A stretch of DNA of 64,000 nt, taken from Rhizomys pruinosus. Lineage: Eukaryota; Chordata; Mammalia; Rodentia; Spalacidae. The stretch covers positions 1,843,439 to 1,907,438 of the forward strand of contig VZQC01002907.1 of assembly GCA_009823505.1 (NCBI GenBank), read 5' to 3'. Position 1 is the first letter of the stretch, and the number at the start of each line of letters is the position of its first letter. Below are positions 52,430-63,550 of this stretch, in pieces. The notes beneath the pieces are model-generated. The model was not told the DNA's origin. It saw only the letters and a list, made by a program, of their open reading frames with translations, and searched no databases. The translations under genes and the position numbers were made by a program.

Positions 52430-53690
52430 GTATGTACATGTGTGTTGTGTGCATGTATGTGTTTGTGTGGATGTTCTCTTGTGTGCACATGTTTAGGGAT
52501 TGCTCTTCACCTTGTATATTGAGGCAGGGTCTCTCACTAAACCCAGACAGGCTATTTCGCCTAGTCTGGCTAGGCAGCTTCCTCCAGGGCTTCCCTGTCT
52601 CTGCCTCCCACAGACTGGGATTACAGGCAATTTATATAAATATATATAAAAAATCTAAACCTGTGTCCCCCACCCTACCCGCCCACCCCACCAGAGCTCA
52701 TACATTCTGCCAAACATGCTTTTCATCTCTTTCTCAGTCTTTCTCAAAATATTCTCCATGTGGAAGTTGACTGTTTTGAGCAAAATTTCACTGTTTCAGT
52801 CAGTTCTTTGATGCAGACCTCTCTGTTGTTGTTGTTGTTTCCAATATGCATCACTCCCAACTGCTTGGACAAAAGCTCAAGGGGCCGTGCACAAGAAATA
52901 CTTTCAACTAGGTAATTGGCACTAGCATCCACAGATGAGGGATACCATTTGTCGTTTGTTTTTCTGGGACTGTGTCACTTCACTCAGCATGATGTCTTCT
53001 AGCTCCAGCCATTTTCCTGCAAAACTCGTGATGTCATCTTTCTTTACTGCTGCATAGAACTCCATTGTGTAGATGTACCACATTTTCTCTATCCACTCAT
53101 CAGTTGAGGGGCATTTGGGTTGGTTCTAGCTCCTTGCTATTGTGAAGAGAGCTGAAATAAACATGGCTGTGCATGTATCTCTGTGGTGGGGTGAGTCTTG
53201 AGGGTACATGCCTAGGAGTGGTATGGCTGGGTCGGGTGGCAAGTTCATTCAAAGTCTTCCAAAGGTTCTCCACACTGCTTTCCATAGTGGCTGTACGAGT
53301 TTACATTCCCAGCAGCAGTGGATGAGTGTTCCCCTTTCCCCACAACCTCTCCAGCACTTGGTATCATTTGTTTTCTTGATCCTAGCCAGTCTTATTGGAG
53401 TAAGATGATATCTTAAAGTGGTTTTGATTTGCATTTCCTTAATGATTAGTGATGTTGAACACTTTTAAGGTTTTTCTCAGCCATCTCTAATTCCTCACTT
53501 GTGAAGTCTCTGTTCAGCTCTTTGCTCTATCTATTGAGTGGGTCATTTGTTTTCTTTCTTCTTTGTTTTTTGAGTAGTTTATATATTCTACAGGCAACTT
53601 TTATGTGGGTTCTGGGGGATCTGAACTCTGGTCTTCAAGTCTGTACAAGAAAGCCTTTCACCTGCTAAGCTATCTCTCAGCCCCATCTGG
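52430..53690 (-). mobile_element. B4-type SINE, minus strand, split by an L1
   Basis: Left part 52430-52630 (GTGTG-rich, TTGAGGCAGGGTCTCTCACT, GACTGGGATTACAGGCAA); right part 53589-53690 (TACAGGCAACTTTTATGTGG, GTTCTGGGGGATCTGAACTC, CTAAGCTATCTCTCAGCCCC). The L1 at 52631-53588 lies between. Confidence 0.8.
52631..53588 (-). mobile_element. 5'-truncated L1 (ORF2 end plus 3' UTR), minus strand, inside a B4
   Basis: TACAGGCAA at 52622-52630 and 53589-53597 is the TSD. On the minus strand it has the ORF2 C-terminus with [19 protein letters not shown] (all four Cys/His ligands) and frameshifts, then the full 3' UTR with a (CAA)n-like tract and A/T-rich tail. Closely similar to 752-1914 and 43545-43988. 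Confidence 0.92.
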
Positions 53691-55845
53691 GCCTTTTCTC
53701 TGAAAATGATTAAGAATACCCTCATTTACAATTTATTCAATAAACATTCTTTTTTAAATAAATTGGAAGGAAACTGATGTCATTGGACATCAGAGATTAT
53801 GAAGATATTATACTTAGCATGGTAGGTTTTATCAACTGGTAGTGTAAGCTTACATATCTGTCTGTTGAAGATAAAACCTATTAGTGGTTAGGTGAGATTG
53901 ATTAGCAATGTCTGCTTCAAGTATAGAATTAGAGACTGGTGTTAGGTATATAAATAGGGGTTCAAAGAAAGTTATTAACGGGTGGCACTAGAAGTTCTGT
54001 GGAAAAAACTGTCCTTGCCTCAGACACATTTTTATAGAGTCTTTTAGGTATTAAAATATGGAACCTAAAGAACATAAGCTATTAGAAAATAAAAGACATG
54101 TTGTTCTACATAATTGTTAAGAATCAAGGCTGCGGGTGAGTAGGAGAGAAAGAAAATGTAACTTGTAGGAGAGGGGAACAGCGAGGAGAGATTCCTAATT
54201 AATAGGAGAAATGACTGAAGATTTCAAAGATCAGGATACTTACTTCCAATGTTAAGTACTTTGCTTCACTTCGGGGTTCAATTTGCTGATCCAAACTGAC
54301 AATAAAATGTGTCACAGAAGAAGACTCCTGTCGGAGGGACACAAGGAATGTGGAGGAGTGTCCTGAGTGAGAAGACATGGTGTGAGACGAGTATATGTGA
54401 GATGCTGACCTGATGATCCACAGTCTAAACCAACTAATGAGCCAGAGACCTTGTGTTGGAGAAATAGAACTCCCTCCCCAGCCTCGGGCTCCCTGGGATA
54501 ATGGGAAGGGGTCTGGGCCACTTGCTGTAGGGAGATGGGGTCCGTGCTAACTTCTTTTGAATTTCAAAGAATGTTATAGTACCAGATATAAGTGAGCTAT
54601 AGACTCTACAGTTCCCTGTTCTATCTCTCTTAATTTTGCAGATAGGGAAACTGAGGCCATGTAAGCATAAGAAAACTAATGGAGGTCTCATTTGATGGCT
54701 GCCCAATGAGCCTTCTTCCCTGAGCCTGTGATAGGAGACATTAGGCAGGGTTAATGAGCCGGAGCCTGTATCTGATAGCTGCCTAGGTCTGCAGCATTCT
54801 GCTCAGTTTGGGTAAAATATCACAGACTCCCCAAAGCACTTTCACTTTTAAAGGGAAATTGTCAGAACTTAAATGAAGTCTGTCTTGTCATGTGTATAAG
54901 TGTGTTTAGTGGGGGTATTTGGCTAGTTTATGGTATAGTTGAAACTCTGTAACTTGAAGGAGAAAGGGAAGGGAACTGTGTTTTGTTCAGTCTCCTGATT
55001 TTAGCTCTTGCTGGAGGAGTCTTTCCAGGACAGTGCGCACCGCTGTGAGGTCTTATGTGTAGACTGTGGGTGGGCACTTAGGCACTGATAATGCAGGAGT
55101 CTAGTGGACTGCAAGCTGAAGCGTGGGTCCCTCCATTTGTCTCTCTACAGGCTCTCACATTTCCCCATGACTCATCACCCCTTAAGGATGAGGAACAAAA
55201 TGCAGATGTCTTTGGTAAGATGGGAACGGACTCCATCATACCCACCAGTGCCCCGGAAAGCATCCTAATAAACCTGCTGCTGTCTCTGTTTTTAAGATGC
55301 CTGCACTTTGACATTGCCATTTGAGCCTCGCCACGATTCTCTAAGAAGAGAGGTGCCCCTCTGTTCTGTGGGAGAAAACTGAGTCCTGAAGCATCATGGG
55401 AGACCATGGCTTGCTTGTAGTGGCCTAAGGAGTAGGCCTGAGAATTTATCTCAGAGTATTAGGTGATTAGAGTTTTTGTTGTTTGTTTTACTGCTAAGCA
55501 GACATTAAATTTTTCTATTTGATTTTGATTCTAAAAGTAATGGACATTTTGCCAAGGAAAAATGAGGAAGTATAATCTTGTTAAAGAAGAAACTAAACTT
55601 CAGGCATCTTCCTACAATCCATTTTGGGGTGCACCCTTGTATTCTGCTCCATAAGCATCTGGCTTTTTAACAAAAACAGATAAGAATATATAGAAATCTC
55701 TGATGGAAATGGATCATTATTTACATAACAAGATAGATGGTAACAAACATTCACTGAGACTATTATTTGAAAAACAAGATGCCCAGATAATGAAGGATGC
55801 ACTAATGTCTATAGCACAGTTCTTATAATCCAGATTAATGCAGGA
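53691..55845. other. Largest unexplained stretch: no gene or repeat recognised
   Basis: About 2.1 kb with only a small possible MIR core (about 54620-54665, AGATAGGGAAACTGAGGCCA). Short frames (for example 55078-55407 minus and 55091-55324 plus) overlap on opposite strands and show no domain. I cannot exclude a short conserved exon. Confidence 0.4.
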
Positions 55846-55849
55846 CTGA

Positions 55850-56085
55850 GCAGGAGAAGAAATTTCACCCATTTATTTAACAACAAGATTGAGTATCTGC
55901 TTTGTTTCAGACATTGCCTAAGGCATGAAGGATGCAGTAGATCAAAGGTCACGTGAAGCCCATACGTATTGGATGGGGAGAGACCATAAATAAACAAACA
56001 TATGAATGGCTGCATCGTGTGTGCTTCTGCTGTTAAATATAATGAGATTGTAATAGTCTGAAGGAAAACGACAAGGGGAGGAGAG
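55850..56085 (-). repeat. L2 3'-end relic, minus strand
   Basis: CATTTATTTAACAACAAGAT, TGAGTATCTGCTTTGTTTCA, GACATTGCCTAAGGCATGAA: antisense L2 3' end. Confidence 0.65.
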
Positions 56086-56272
56086 GCAAGCACTGTCTTT
56101 TTTCAAATTTAAAATGTTTAAATTTTGTAGTAAGTGCATAAAAATATGTCATTATGACATATTACTTATATGCTCAGGTAATTTTCTCATGTTTATTGTC
56201 TATTGCATCCCCATCTCCTCTTTCCCTTCCTGCCCACCCCCTCCTCCTAATAGTCCTTTTTCTACTTTCATG

Positions 56273-56274
<2 letters not shown>

Positions 56275-56309
<35 letters not shown>
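56275..56309 (+). repeat. (GT)n microsatellite
   Basis: About 17 GT units. Cys/Val-rich frames here are artefacts of the repeat. Confidence 0.97.
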
Positions 56310-56312
<3 letters not shown>

Positions 56313-56433
56313 TCAGGTTCCACACATGAGAGAATGTATCATATTTGTCTTTATTTTTCCCCAGAACTTATAATCCTCTTTCCCCTCCCATCTCCCTTTA
56401 GTCTCCTTCCTTCCTTACCCAACACAGTCATAT

Positions 56434-56481
56434 GTAGATATAGATGTAGATGTAGATATAGATATAGATATAGATATAGAC
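56434..56481 (+). repeat. (ATAGAT/GTAGAT)n hexanucleotide microsatellite
   Basis: Eight hexamer units alternating TAGATA and TAGATG. Confidence 0.95.
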
Positions 56482-56504
56482 CTTAAGTATTTTGAGGACA
56501 TGAC

Positions 56505-57000
56505 ATCTGAGCAAGGCTCTGGAGTGGAGAGCAAGCTGTGTATCTGAGGGAAAATGGAGCAGCACTGAGTTCAAAGCCAAGGACCTGGGAAAGTGGTTGG
56601 TATGGTTGGTATCAGGAAATGAACATCCAGTATTAGAGTGAGCAGGTGACCGAGCAGGAAGCCTGGGATTCAGTTCCGTAGGGTTTTGAAGGCACCATGG
56701 GAGGTCAGGATAGGGGATGGATGGTGACTTTTGGAAGGGCTGTAAGAAGAAGCTGGATGTGAAATACTGTGTATTTTCAAAGCTTCTTTTTGACCTCTAT
56801 GTGGAGAATAATTGGGAGCAGGAAGAATAGTCAGAAGCCCTGGAATTATCAAGGGGGGGGAGATCATGGTGGCTTGGACCAGGGTAATGACCAAGGGTTA
56901 GATTTGGGTATACATCCTGAAGGTTGAACCCTCTGGGTATTGAAAAGTGGGGTTCTGGAGTGAAGAAGATTCATAGTTAAGAACAGGAACAGCTGAGTAC
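56505..57000 (-). repeat. L2 relic, minus strand
   Basis: ACATGACATCTGAGCAAGGC, GGATTCAGTTCCGTAGGGTT, TTGAAGGCACCATGGGAGGT, GATCATGGTGGCTTGGACCA: antisense L2 body. Interrupted by a G run (56855-56862). Confidence 0.6.
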
Positions 57001-57318
57001 CACAGTAGAAGTGTGGAGAAGCATGAGAGAAAGGAGTGGAGAAGAGCTAGAAGATTGATTCTCAGTTTAAGATCTCTGTTAGGGTCCAATGTGGAATTCT
57101 TAATCCTGCAGCGAGGCCTACAGCCTGGAGGCCAAAGGACACATTGAAATTCAAGCTGTACATTTTATAACCCTCAGTGTACAGATGCTCTTGAAAGGCA
57201 TGGGATTGCCTGGGGAAATGACTGCCTGGTTTGGGGTCAACTGAAAGAAGGCTTGAGCTGGAGTGGGGCTGGAGATTACAGCAGCATCACTTAGAACTTG
57301 GTCGAGAGGAAGCTTGCA

Positions 57319-57319
57319 G

Positions 57320-57361
<42 letters not shown>
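57319..57361 (+). repeat. (GT)n microsatellite, ~21 units
   Basis: A pure GT run, probably the expanded tail of the antisense B4 that follows. Confidence 0.97.
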
Positions 57362-57362
<1 letters not shown>

Positions 57363-57700
57363 CCTTGCATGTTCCTGGGTGCATGTGTGTTGTGGTATCC
57401 GTGCATATATGTGCATGTGAAAGCTAGAGATCTATGTCAGGTGTCTTCTTTAATTCTTTAATAACTCTCCACCTTGTTTTTAAAGACAGGGTCTCACTGA
57501 AACTGGAGCTCAATGGTTAAGCTAGATTGGCCTGCCAGCAGCCCAGTGATCCTCCTGTGTGTCATAGCAGCTCTGGGATTATAGACGTGAGATGCTGCAC
57601 CCAGCTTTTACATGGGTGATGGGGCTCAAACTCAGGTCTCCAAGCTTGTGTGGCAAACGCTTTTATTGGCAAAGCCATCCCGCTGATTCTGGATGAAACT
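57362..57700 (-). mobile_element. B4-type SINE, minus strand
   Basis: TTTAAAGACAGGGTCTCACT, GAAACTGGAGCTCAATGGTT, CAGCTCTGGGATTATAGACG, TGATGGGGCTCAAACTCAGG, GGCAAACGCTTTTATTGGCA: antisense B4 body to head. Confidence 0.75.
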
Positions 57701-57724
57701 ATTACCCCCCCCCCTTTGGAGAAA

Positions 57725-57808
57725 TGGTGGGCATCTGTCTCACAGAGATCCATCTGCTTTTGTCTCCCGAGTGCTGGTATTAAAATCATGTGCCACCAAG
57801 CCCAGATT
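57725..57808 (-). mobile_element. B1 fragment, minus strand
   Basis: CTCACAGAGATCCATCTGCT, TTTGTCTCCCGAGTGCTGGT, ATCATGTGCCACCAAGCCCA: 5' half of a B1 in antisense; the 3' half is absent, replaced by a C-rich junction (57703-57713). Confidence 0.85.
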
Positions 57809-58685
57809 GGATTTATCCTCTTGATGGTGAGAGGGTAGATCTTTATAGCAGAGGGGTTCTAGATTTATATCTAGAGAATGGTAGAGGTGAGGGGGCAGAA
57901 CCTAGAAAAGAAGGTTCTAAGGCCCCAGGAAGCAAACTGCAGTGGGAGGCAGGAAACTGGGACAAAAAGGAGGCCAGGCCATGGAGAAGAGTGGGTGAAG
58001 AGGCCTGGGCGATGATCGAGTTGCATAAGGAGCCCAGGGAGGCCTGTTCTCTGCAAGGGAGTGATAGCCTTAGGCTGATCTTTGCTGCTAGGGAGCCTCC
58101 ACCACTTCAGATAGTCAAGCTCTCTAATCTCCCACTCTCTGCCATAAATTGGCAAATGTTTTGATACATAAGGTGAGTGTATGAATCTCACACACACTGC
58201 CCACTGCTAAGAGCTTACCCATTATTCTGTGTCTATAACATTTAAAAGGATGCTTCTGAGGAAGGCACTTTACTGCAAGTTTATGGGTTATGGCCTCATA
58301 TGAGAACTCCTAAATTGATTCTTCCCTCCCTCTTCTCCTTCTCTTTCTCTGAGTGTACACATGCATCTGTCTACCATTCATATCCTGATTCTTTCAGTGA
58401 GTCAGTAACTCTTGCTTTTGGCAGATGTTGGGTTAAGTTTCAAGTAAAGAAGCAAGATGCGAGCTGCCCTTGAAAGGAAGTATGAAGAAGAACAAGTTCC
58501 CCTGGTCTGCTCTAGATAGGTAATGACTTCTCAGTAATTCCCCTAAATGACTCAGAAAACAGACTCAGTTACATTGTAATTATTTGAGGACCTTTTCAAA
58601 ATAAATATCCTTAAGCCCAATTCAGACTTGAACTCTTCTGTGGAGTAGATTTTGGAAAGTTCTCCAGGTAATTCTGATGCTCATT
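57809..58685. other. No feature recognised
   Basis: A 124-codon plus frame (57790-58164) and an overlapping 108-codon minus frame lack recognisable domains. No repeat assigned. Confidence 0.4.
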
Positions 58686-58689
58686 CATC

Positions 58690-58815
58690 TTTGTGAATCA
58701 GCTGTGTTGTTTAAGGTGGGCTCTGGGCCTTACTGGTCTCAGATGGAAAATGGGTATACCTTCTCACAGTTTCATCTGATGGTATTGTTAGAATAAAATG
58801 AGATCACTCTGGAGA
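58690..58815 (+). repeat. MIR relic, plus strand
   Basis: GGTCTCAGATGGAAAATGGG, TATTGTTAGAATAAAATGAG, AACATTCAGCACAGGAATGC: sense MIR. Confidence 0.6.
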
Positions 58816-59935
58816 ACATTCAGCACAGGAATGCTTCCTGGACGACCTTTTAATAGAGCTGTGAAGACCAAGGTGTTGCCCAGAGTAGCGTCATTGTCCC
58901 CACCTCAAGAAGTGTTTTCACGGTGATTGGCAGTCACACTGGAGTCCACTAGGAGGAAGGCATGCTCCTGGCCCAGCCTGTCACCAGGGTGGTCACACCT
59001 GGAAGGAGGCTATTGCTATTAAGGAGTGCTAATGGGATGTGAACACGATTTCCTTGGTTTTAATTGTGTGGTGCTTGCTGCCTGAAGTTGTAACTCTGGG
59101 CGGCCCTATTTGTAGGTGATTTAAGTGTCCGTTACACAGAACAGGGAATCATGTTGGAAATGCAGGAGCCATGCAGAGGCCATAGAGGTGTGTGACCCTT
59201 CTCTCTCCCAAGGAGAAGTGGTCCTCTCCTCTTTATTTTGGGAGCTACGCTTACTCTTTCCTCCAGGGTAGATGGTTTCTCTGTAGAAAGCATGAATGCC
59301 ACATGGCTCAGAGCTATGTCAACTGCCTCTCTAGAGCTCAAGCTGGTTTGGGGGTAGTTCCTGAATCTCATGCCTTGAAGGTGAATGGACCGGACACATG
59401 GATCATCTGTGGGTCTTCAGGACTGTTGTATGGCAGACTTTTCCAAAATGAGTGACAACTCACGGAAGCTGCACAACACACAGGCAATTCTACAGGGCCA
59501 GAGAGCTGTTTGCAGTGGGGCTGGTCAGAGTCTCCTCCCCCCAGCAGTTGCTTATGGCTTCAATAAAGCTGGGGGGAAGTCCTTCAAAAATCTTGGGGGA
59601 TTACATTTCCAGGACATGGACATTTTGTTGACCAGAGTCTCATGAGCCTCCCCCTCCCTCCTGGAGGGAGAGCTTCAGTTCAGTAGCGATACAGCAAGGT
59701 TTGAATTTAGCAGGCCTGGAGCCAAGGACTGGGCATGTATAACGACCTCTGGGTGACAGCAATACGGGACATCTGTGATAAGGAAGATTTGAGTCCTACT
59801 CAGAGGTCCTCAAGGAGAACAAGTGCTTCTTCCCATATATGTTGAACTGAACCAGACATTTTGGAGACAGAACCCAAGCGCTGGTAGTCTTTGCGAGTCA
59901 GAATTACAGTCATGCTGAGATCTACTGATTGGGAA
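58816..59935. other. No feature recognised
   Basis: Short frames on both strands without domains; no repeat family seen. Confidence 0.4.
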
Positions 59936-59937
59936 TT

Positions 59938-60030
59938 CATTTTTCCTCCCTCCCTGGCTCTCTTCCTTCCCTTCTTTCCTCCCCTCTTCTCTTTTTGCTC
60001 TCTCCTTCCTCTTTTCCTTCTTTATTTCTT
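59938..60030 (+). repeat. Polypyrimidine tract (CT-rich), ~90 bp
   Basis: TTCCTCC/CTTCC/TCTTTT units with very few purines; complementary in type to the purine tracts at 13.85 and 20.6 kb. Confidence 0.85.
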
Positions 60031-61545
60031 GACACACTAGCCTGATCCAGGGCAGACAGCTGAGCTGAGAAAAACTGTTGATAAAACCAGCAGGCAAAAG
60101 CTATTGGTGGAGAAGGCACTCTTCTTCCACAGAGTGCTCAAGTTGAGAAAGTCTTTCTGAGAATGTAGCTCAGCCCAGTCTGCTATAAATGGACCATGTG
60201 TTCGTTTCATCTCTCATTCTTCCCATTCATGAGAGTTCTGATTTTCCTTTAGCTCATGTAGAAAGGGAAACATCCAGAGGAGAATTCCTTGGCACAGTCC
60301 ACCTCCATTTTTTTTATTTCTGAAGTTTACTGACATGAAATGGAGTGAGAATTGGATGAGGACGGGAGATTGCCCCTGGAAGAGTTGGGATTCTGGGTGG
60401 TAAGATATAGAAACTTAAACCAGATAGAGTTGGGTTAAAAAAAGTTTCTTTTATTCATTCATACAGCTGGAACACCAGTGATTTCAGCTGGACCCATAGA
60501 CAAATGGGATGTCCTGCAGCCCCACCTCCATCTTCCCTGTTCCTCATCGTGTTGCTTAATAGTTTCTTGTTAGCCTCTCTTTAATGTTGGTAAGAAGAGC
60601 ACCAACAGGCCAGAATTTATAGCTAACTCTATCAGCAAACCTAGAAGAGGGGAAGGAAACATTCTCTCTCAACTGCATTTCCTCAATTTCCTCAGAATTC
60701 AAAGAATAGAATCCTGGTTCTAATTGGGCCATCAGTCTAGGCATCAATCAGTAAGACTAGGGTAACGTGTCCACCTAATTGGCTTGTCCTGGAACACCTC
60801 AATCTTAGGGCCAGGAGTAGAGATGACCCCATCCAATATAGAAGAAAGGGGCTGGATCCTGGGCAGACACACCAGCACGTCACTTTAGCCTCCTGAACAT
60901 GGTCCTGAGACCACCACCCATCAGCCCTTTTCAAACCCAGCATGCCCCTGCTGGTAGAGCCCTCCAGAGACTGTTCCTCAGAGTTTATTGTGCAGCAAGA
61001 TCTTGATAACTTTGCTTCCCAGACTGTAGAAGGGGAGGAGGCCAGGCACTAACGGGTTCTGTCTTCCCAGACTCGTGATCCTGAAAACTTTAAAAAGGAG
61101 TTTTCTTCACCCTCTGGCCACAAGGTCAAGAGAGGAAGCCAAAGCAGAGGAGTTAGATTCTGCCTAAATTTTCTCCTGGAATTCCAAAACAGTGTGTTCT
61201 CCTCACTTCTAGAGTGAAATCTTGTCCATGGGTGATCCACAACTAAAATACAGCAGGTGTGGAACGAGGCTCTGCAGTGCTTCTGAAAAGTCGGAAATTC
61301 ATACCGTGTCACTTTCTGCTAAGTTTCCTGCTGCTGTCAGGCTCAACTCTAAATCCACACACACTGACCTTGCTCTTGCCTCCACCCCCCCCTTCCCGGT
61401 TCTGTGACATTCTGTACCTTGATCAAAATACCACAGTCCACCTGCCCCCCTCTCTGCAGCCTCTCTGCCATGTTCTTCTATGCCTCCAATTTTCCCAGGA
61501 GTGTTCTTCCTCACCTCTTACTTGGATTCTCACCTCAACCTCACT
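60031..61545. other. No feature recognised; weak L2-like patch near 61330-61545
   Basis: GTGACATTCTGTACCTTGAT and CTCTCTGCCATGTTCTTCTA loosely resemble a sense L2 3' region. The rest is unassigned. Confidence 0.35.
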
Positions 61546-61549
61546 TTCG

Positions 61550-61632
61550 GTTTTCAGGTGCTTTAAGGAATTGAGCAAAGGGCCTTGCACGTGGCAGGCA
61601 AGTGCTCTGCCACTAAGCTAAATCTCTAGCGT
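61550..61632 (-). mobile_element. ID-like SINE head, minus strand
   Basis: GGGCCTTGCACGTGGCAGGC, AAGTGCTCTGCCACTAAGCT, AAATCTCTAGC: an antisense ID/B4 head. Confidence 0.7.
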
Positions 61633-61636
61633 TTAG

Positions 61637-61637
<1 letters not shown>

Positions 61638-61673
<36 letters not shown>

Positions 61674-61985
61674 CACATTTGTGTGGGCACATGTGTGTTT
61701 GGTGCACATGGACATGTTCACATGTGCGTGTGGAGACAGAGCTCAATGTCAGATAACTTCCTTGGTCGCTCTCTACCTCATATTTTGAGGCCAAGTCTCT
61801 CATTTGAACCCCAGTGCTCACCAATTTGGCTGCTCTAGCCAGTCAGCCTTCTCTAAGAATCCCTGGTCTGTGCCTCCTGAATTATAAGATTTCACTCAGG
61901 CTTTACCTAGGTGCTGGAATCCAAACTTAGTCCTTATGCTTCCACAGCAAGCTATTTACCCACTGAACCATCTTCCAGTCTTCCT
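61638..61985 (-). mobile_element. B4-type SINE with (GT)n tail, minus strand
   Basis: (GT)17 at 61639-61672, then GTGGAGACAGAGCTCAATGT, TTTGAGGCCAAGTCTCTCAT, AGGTGCTGGAATCCAAACTT, ACTGAACCATCTTCCAGTC: antisense B4. Confidence 0.75.
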
Positions 61986-61989
61986 TAAC

Positions 61990-62118
61990 CACCTCCTTCT
62001 GTTGACTTTTGAGAAAATGTCTCACAAAGTTGACCAGGCTGGCCTTGAACTTGTAATTCCCCTGGCCTTAGCTTCCTGAGTAGGAACACTGCAAGACTGC
62101 CACAAGGCCCAGCTCTGC
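61990..62118 (-). mobile_element. B1-like SINE, minus strand, old
   Basis: TTTTGAGAAAATGTCTCACA, TGACCAGGCTGGCCTTGAAC, TTCCTGAGTAGGAACACTGC: an antisense old B1/proto-B1. Confidence 0.75.
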
Positions 62119-62718
62119 TTCGCTCTTCCTGTAGATGGTTTCCAGTTATCCTTACTACCTTAGATTGTAGGAACCTCTATGGATGCCCAGCTTCAACCCT
62201 GGCATCCTATTTTCCTTTTACCTCATACCATCTGCATTCCCAGACTGTTGATAACTTGTCCATTGTCCCCACTTGACTCAGCTCCAGAAGGATTCGAAAT
62301 CTGTGTGTTTGGGTTCATTAGGATAATTAGCACATAGTGTGACTCTGGCCCAGACAAGGTGCTCTGGGAATCATTATTACTGAATGAATGAGTGAGTCCA
62401 TTGATATACTCAATGTCTCTGAATCTACCACGCACGCCAGCTGGAAGGTCTTGTGAGGAATACAGGCTTCCAAAATCCCCAGCTTTGATCTTCAGATTCA
62501 AGATACTTTAAAGGTCCTGGAGAAATTGCTGGGTAACTTGGAAAAGGTTTTCCAGGGTTAACAATACCAACCCCAGGGAGGACTAGAAGGCAAAGGCGAA
62601 TTTGTGTTTTAATGTAGTTTTCAGTGAATTACAGAAGATCAAAGGAAAATCTGACCAAACATGACTGTGAATTAAATAGTGGAAGGAGAAAGGGAAATGT
62701 TTGCTTCTGAGAACACTA
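62119..62718. other. No feature recognised; possible L2 patch at 62285-62400
   Basis: GATAATTAGCACATAGTGTG then ATTATTACTGAATGAATGAG is loosely L2-like. No exon seen. Confidence 0.35.
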
Positions 62719-63550
62719 CAGATACTGCAGGAATGTGAGGACCTTAGCCAGGTGTGTGCAGATAGTGTGGGTGTGTAAGGACATTAGCTAGGTGTGTGCA
62801 GACACTGTGGGTGTGTCAGGACCTTAGCCAGGTGTGCGCAGACTCTGTGGGTGTGTGAGGACATTAGCTAGGTGTGTACAGACACTGTATGTGTGTGAGG
62901 ACATTAGCCAGGTGGATGCAGACACTGTGGGTGTGCAGACATTAGCCAGATGTGTGCAGATACTGTGGGTGTGTAAGGACATTACCTAGGTGTGTACAGA
63001 CTCTGTGGGTATGTAAGGACCTTATCCAGATGTGTGCAGACTCTGTGGGTGTGTGAGGACATTAGCTAGGTGTGTACAGACACTGTGGTTGTGTGAGAAC
63101 ATTAGCCAAGTGTGTACAGACACTGTGGTTGTGTGAGAACATTAGCCAAGTGTGTACAGACACTGTGGGTGTGCCAAGACATTAGCCAGGTGTGTGCAGA
63201 CTCTGTGGGTGTGTGAGGACATTAGCCAGGTGGGTGCAGACACTGTGGGTGTGTGAGGACATTAACCAGGTGGGTGCAGACACTGTGGGTGTGTGAGGAC
63301 ATTAACCAGGTGGGTGCAGACACTGTGGGTATGTGAGGACATTAGCTAGGTGGCTGCAGACACTGTGGGTGTGTGAGGACATTAGCCAGGTGGGTGCAGA
63401 CACTGTGGGTATGTGAGGACATTAGCCAGGTATGTGCAGACACTGTGGGTGTGCAGACATTAACCAGGTGGGTGCAGACACTGTGGGTGTGCAGATATTA
63501 GCCAGGTGTGTACAGACACTGTGGGTGTGCAGACATTAGCAGGTGGGTAC
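62719..63550 (+). repeat. Minisatellite, ~40-bp unit, about 21 copies
   Basis: The unit contains ACATTAGCCAGGTGTGTGCA, GACACTGTGGGTGTGTGAGG. Most units are 40 bp; some lack two or more bases (GTGTGCAGACATT variants). Copies differ at a handful of sites (ATTAGCC/ATTAGCT/ATTAACC, ACTCTG/ACACTG, GGTGGG/GGTGTG), and some neighbours are identical, for example the two units about 63071-63150. No spacers: all sequence belongs to the unit. GC strand skewed to G on the plus strand. Confidence 0.95.

Noticed and set aside
62719..63550. CRISPR-like array of ~40-bp repeats
   Set aside because: There are no unique spacers: units are head to tail and all sequence belongs to the unit. The genome is eukaryotic. 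It is a minisatellite.
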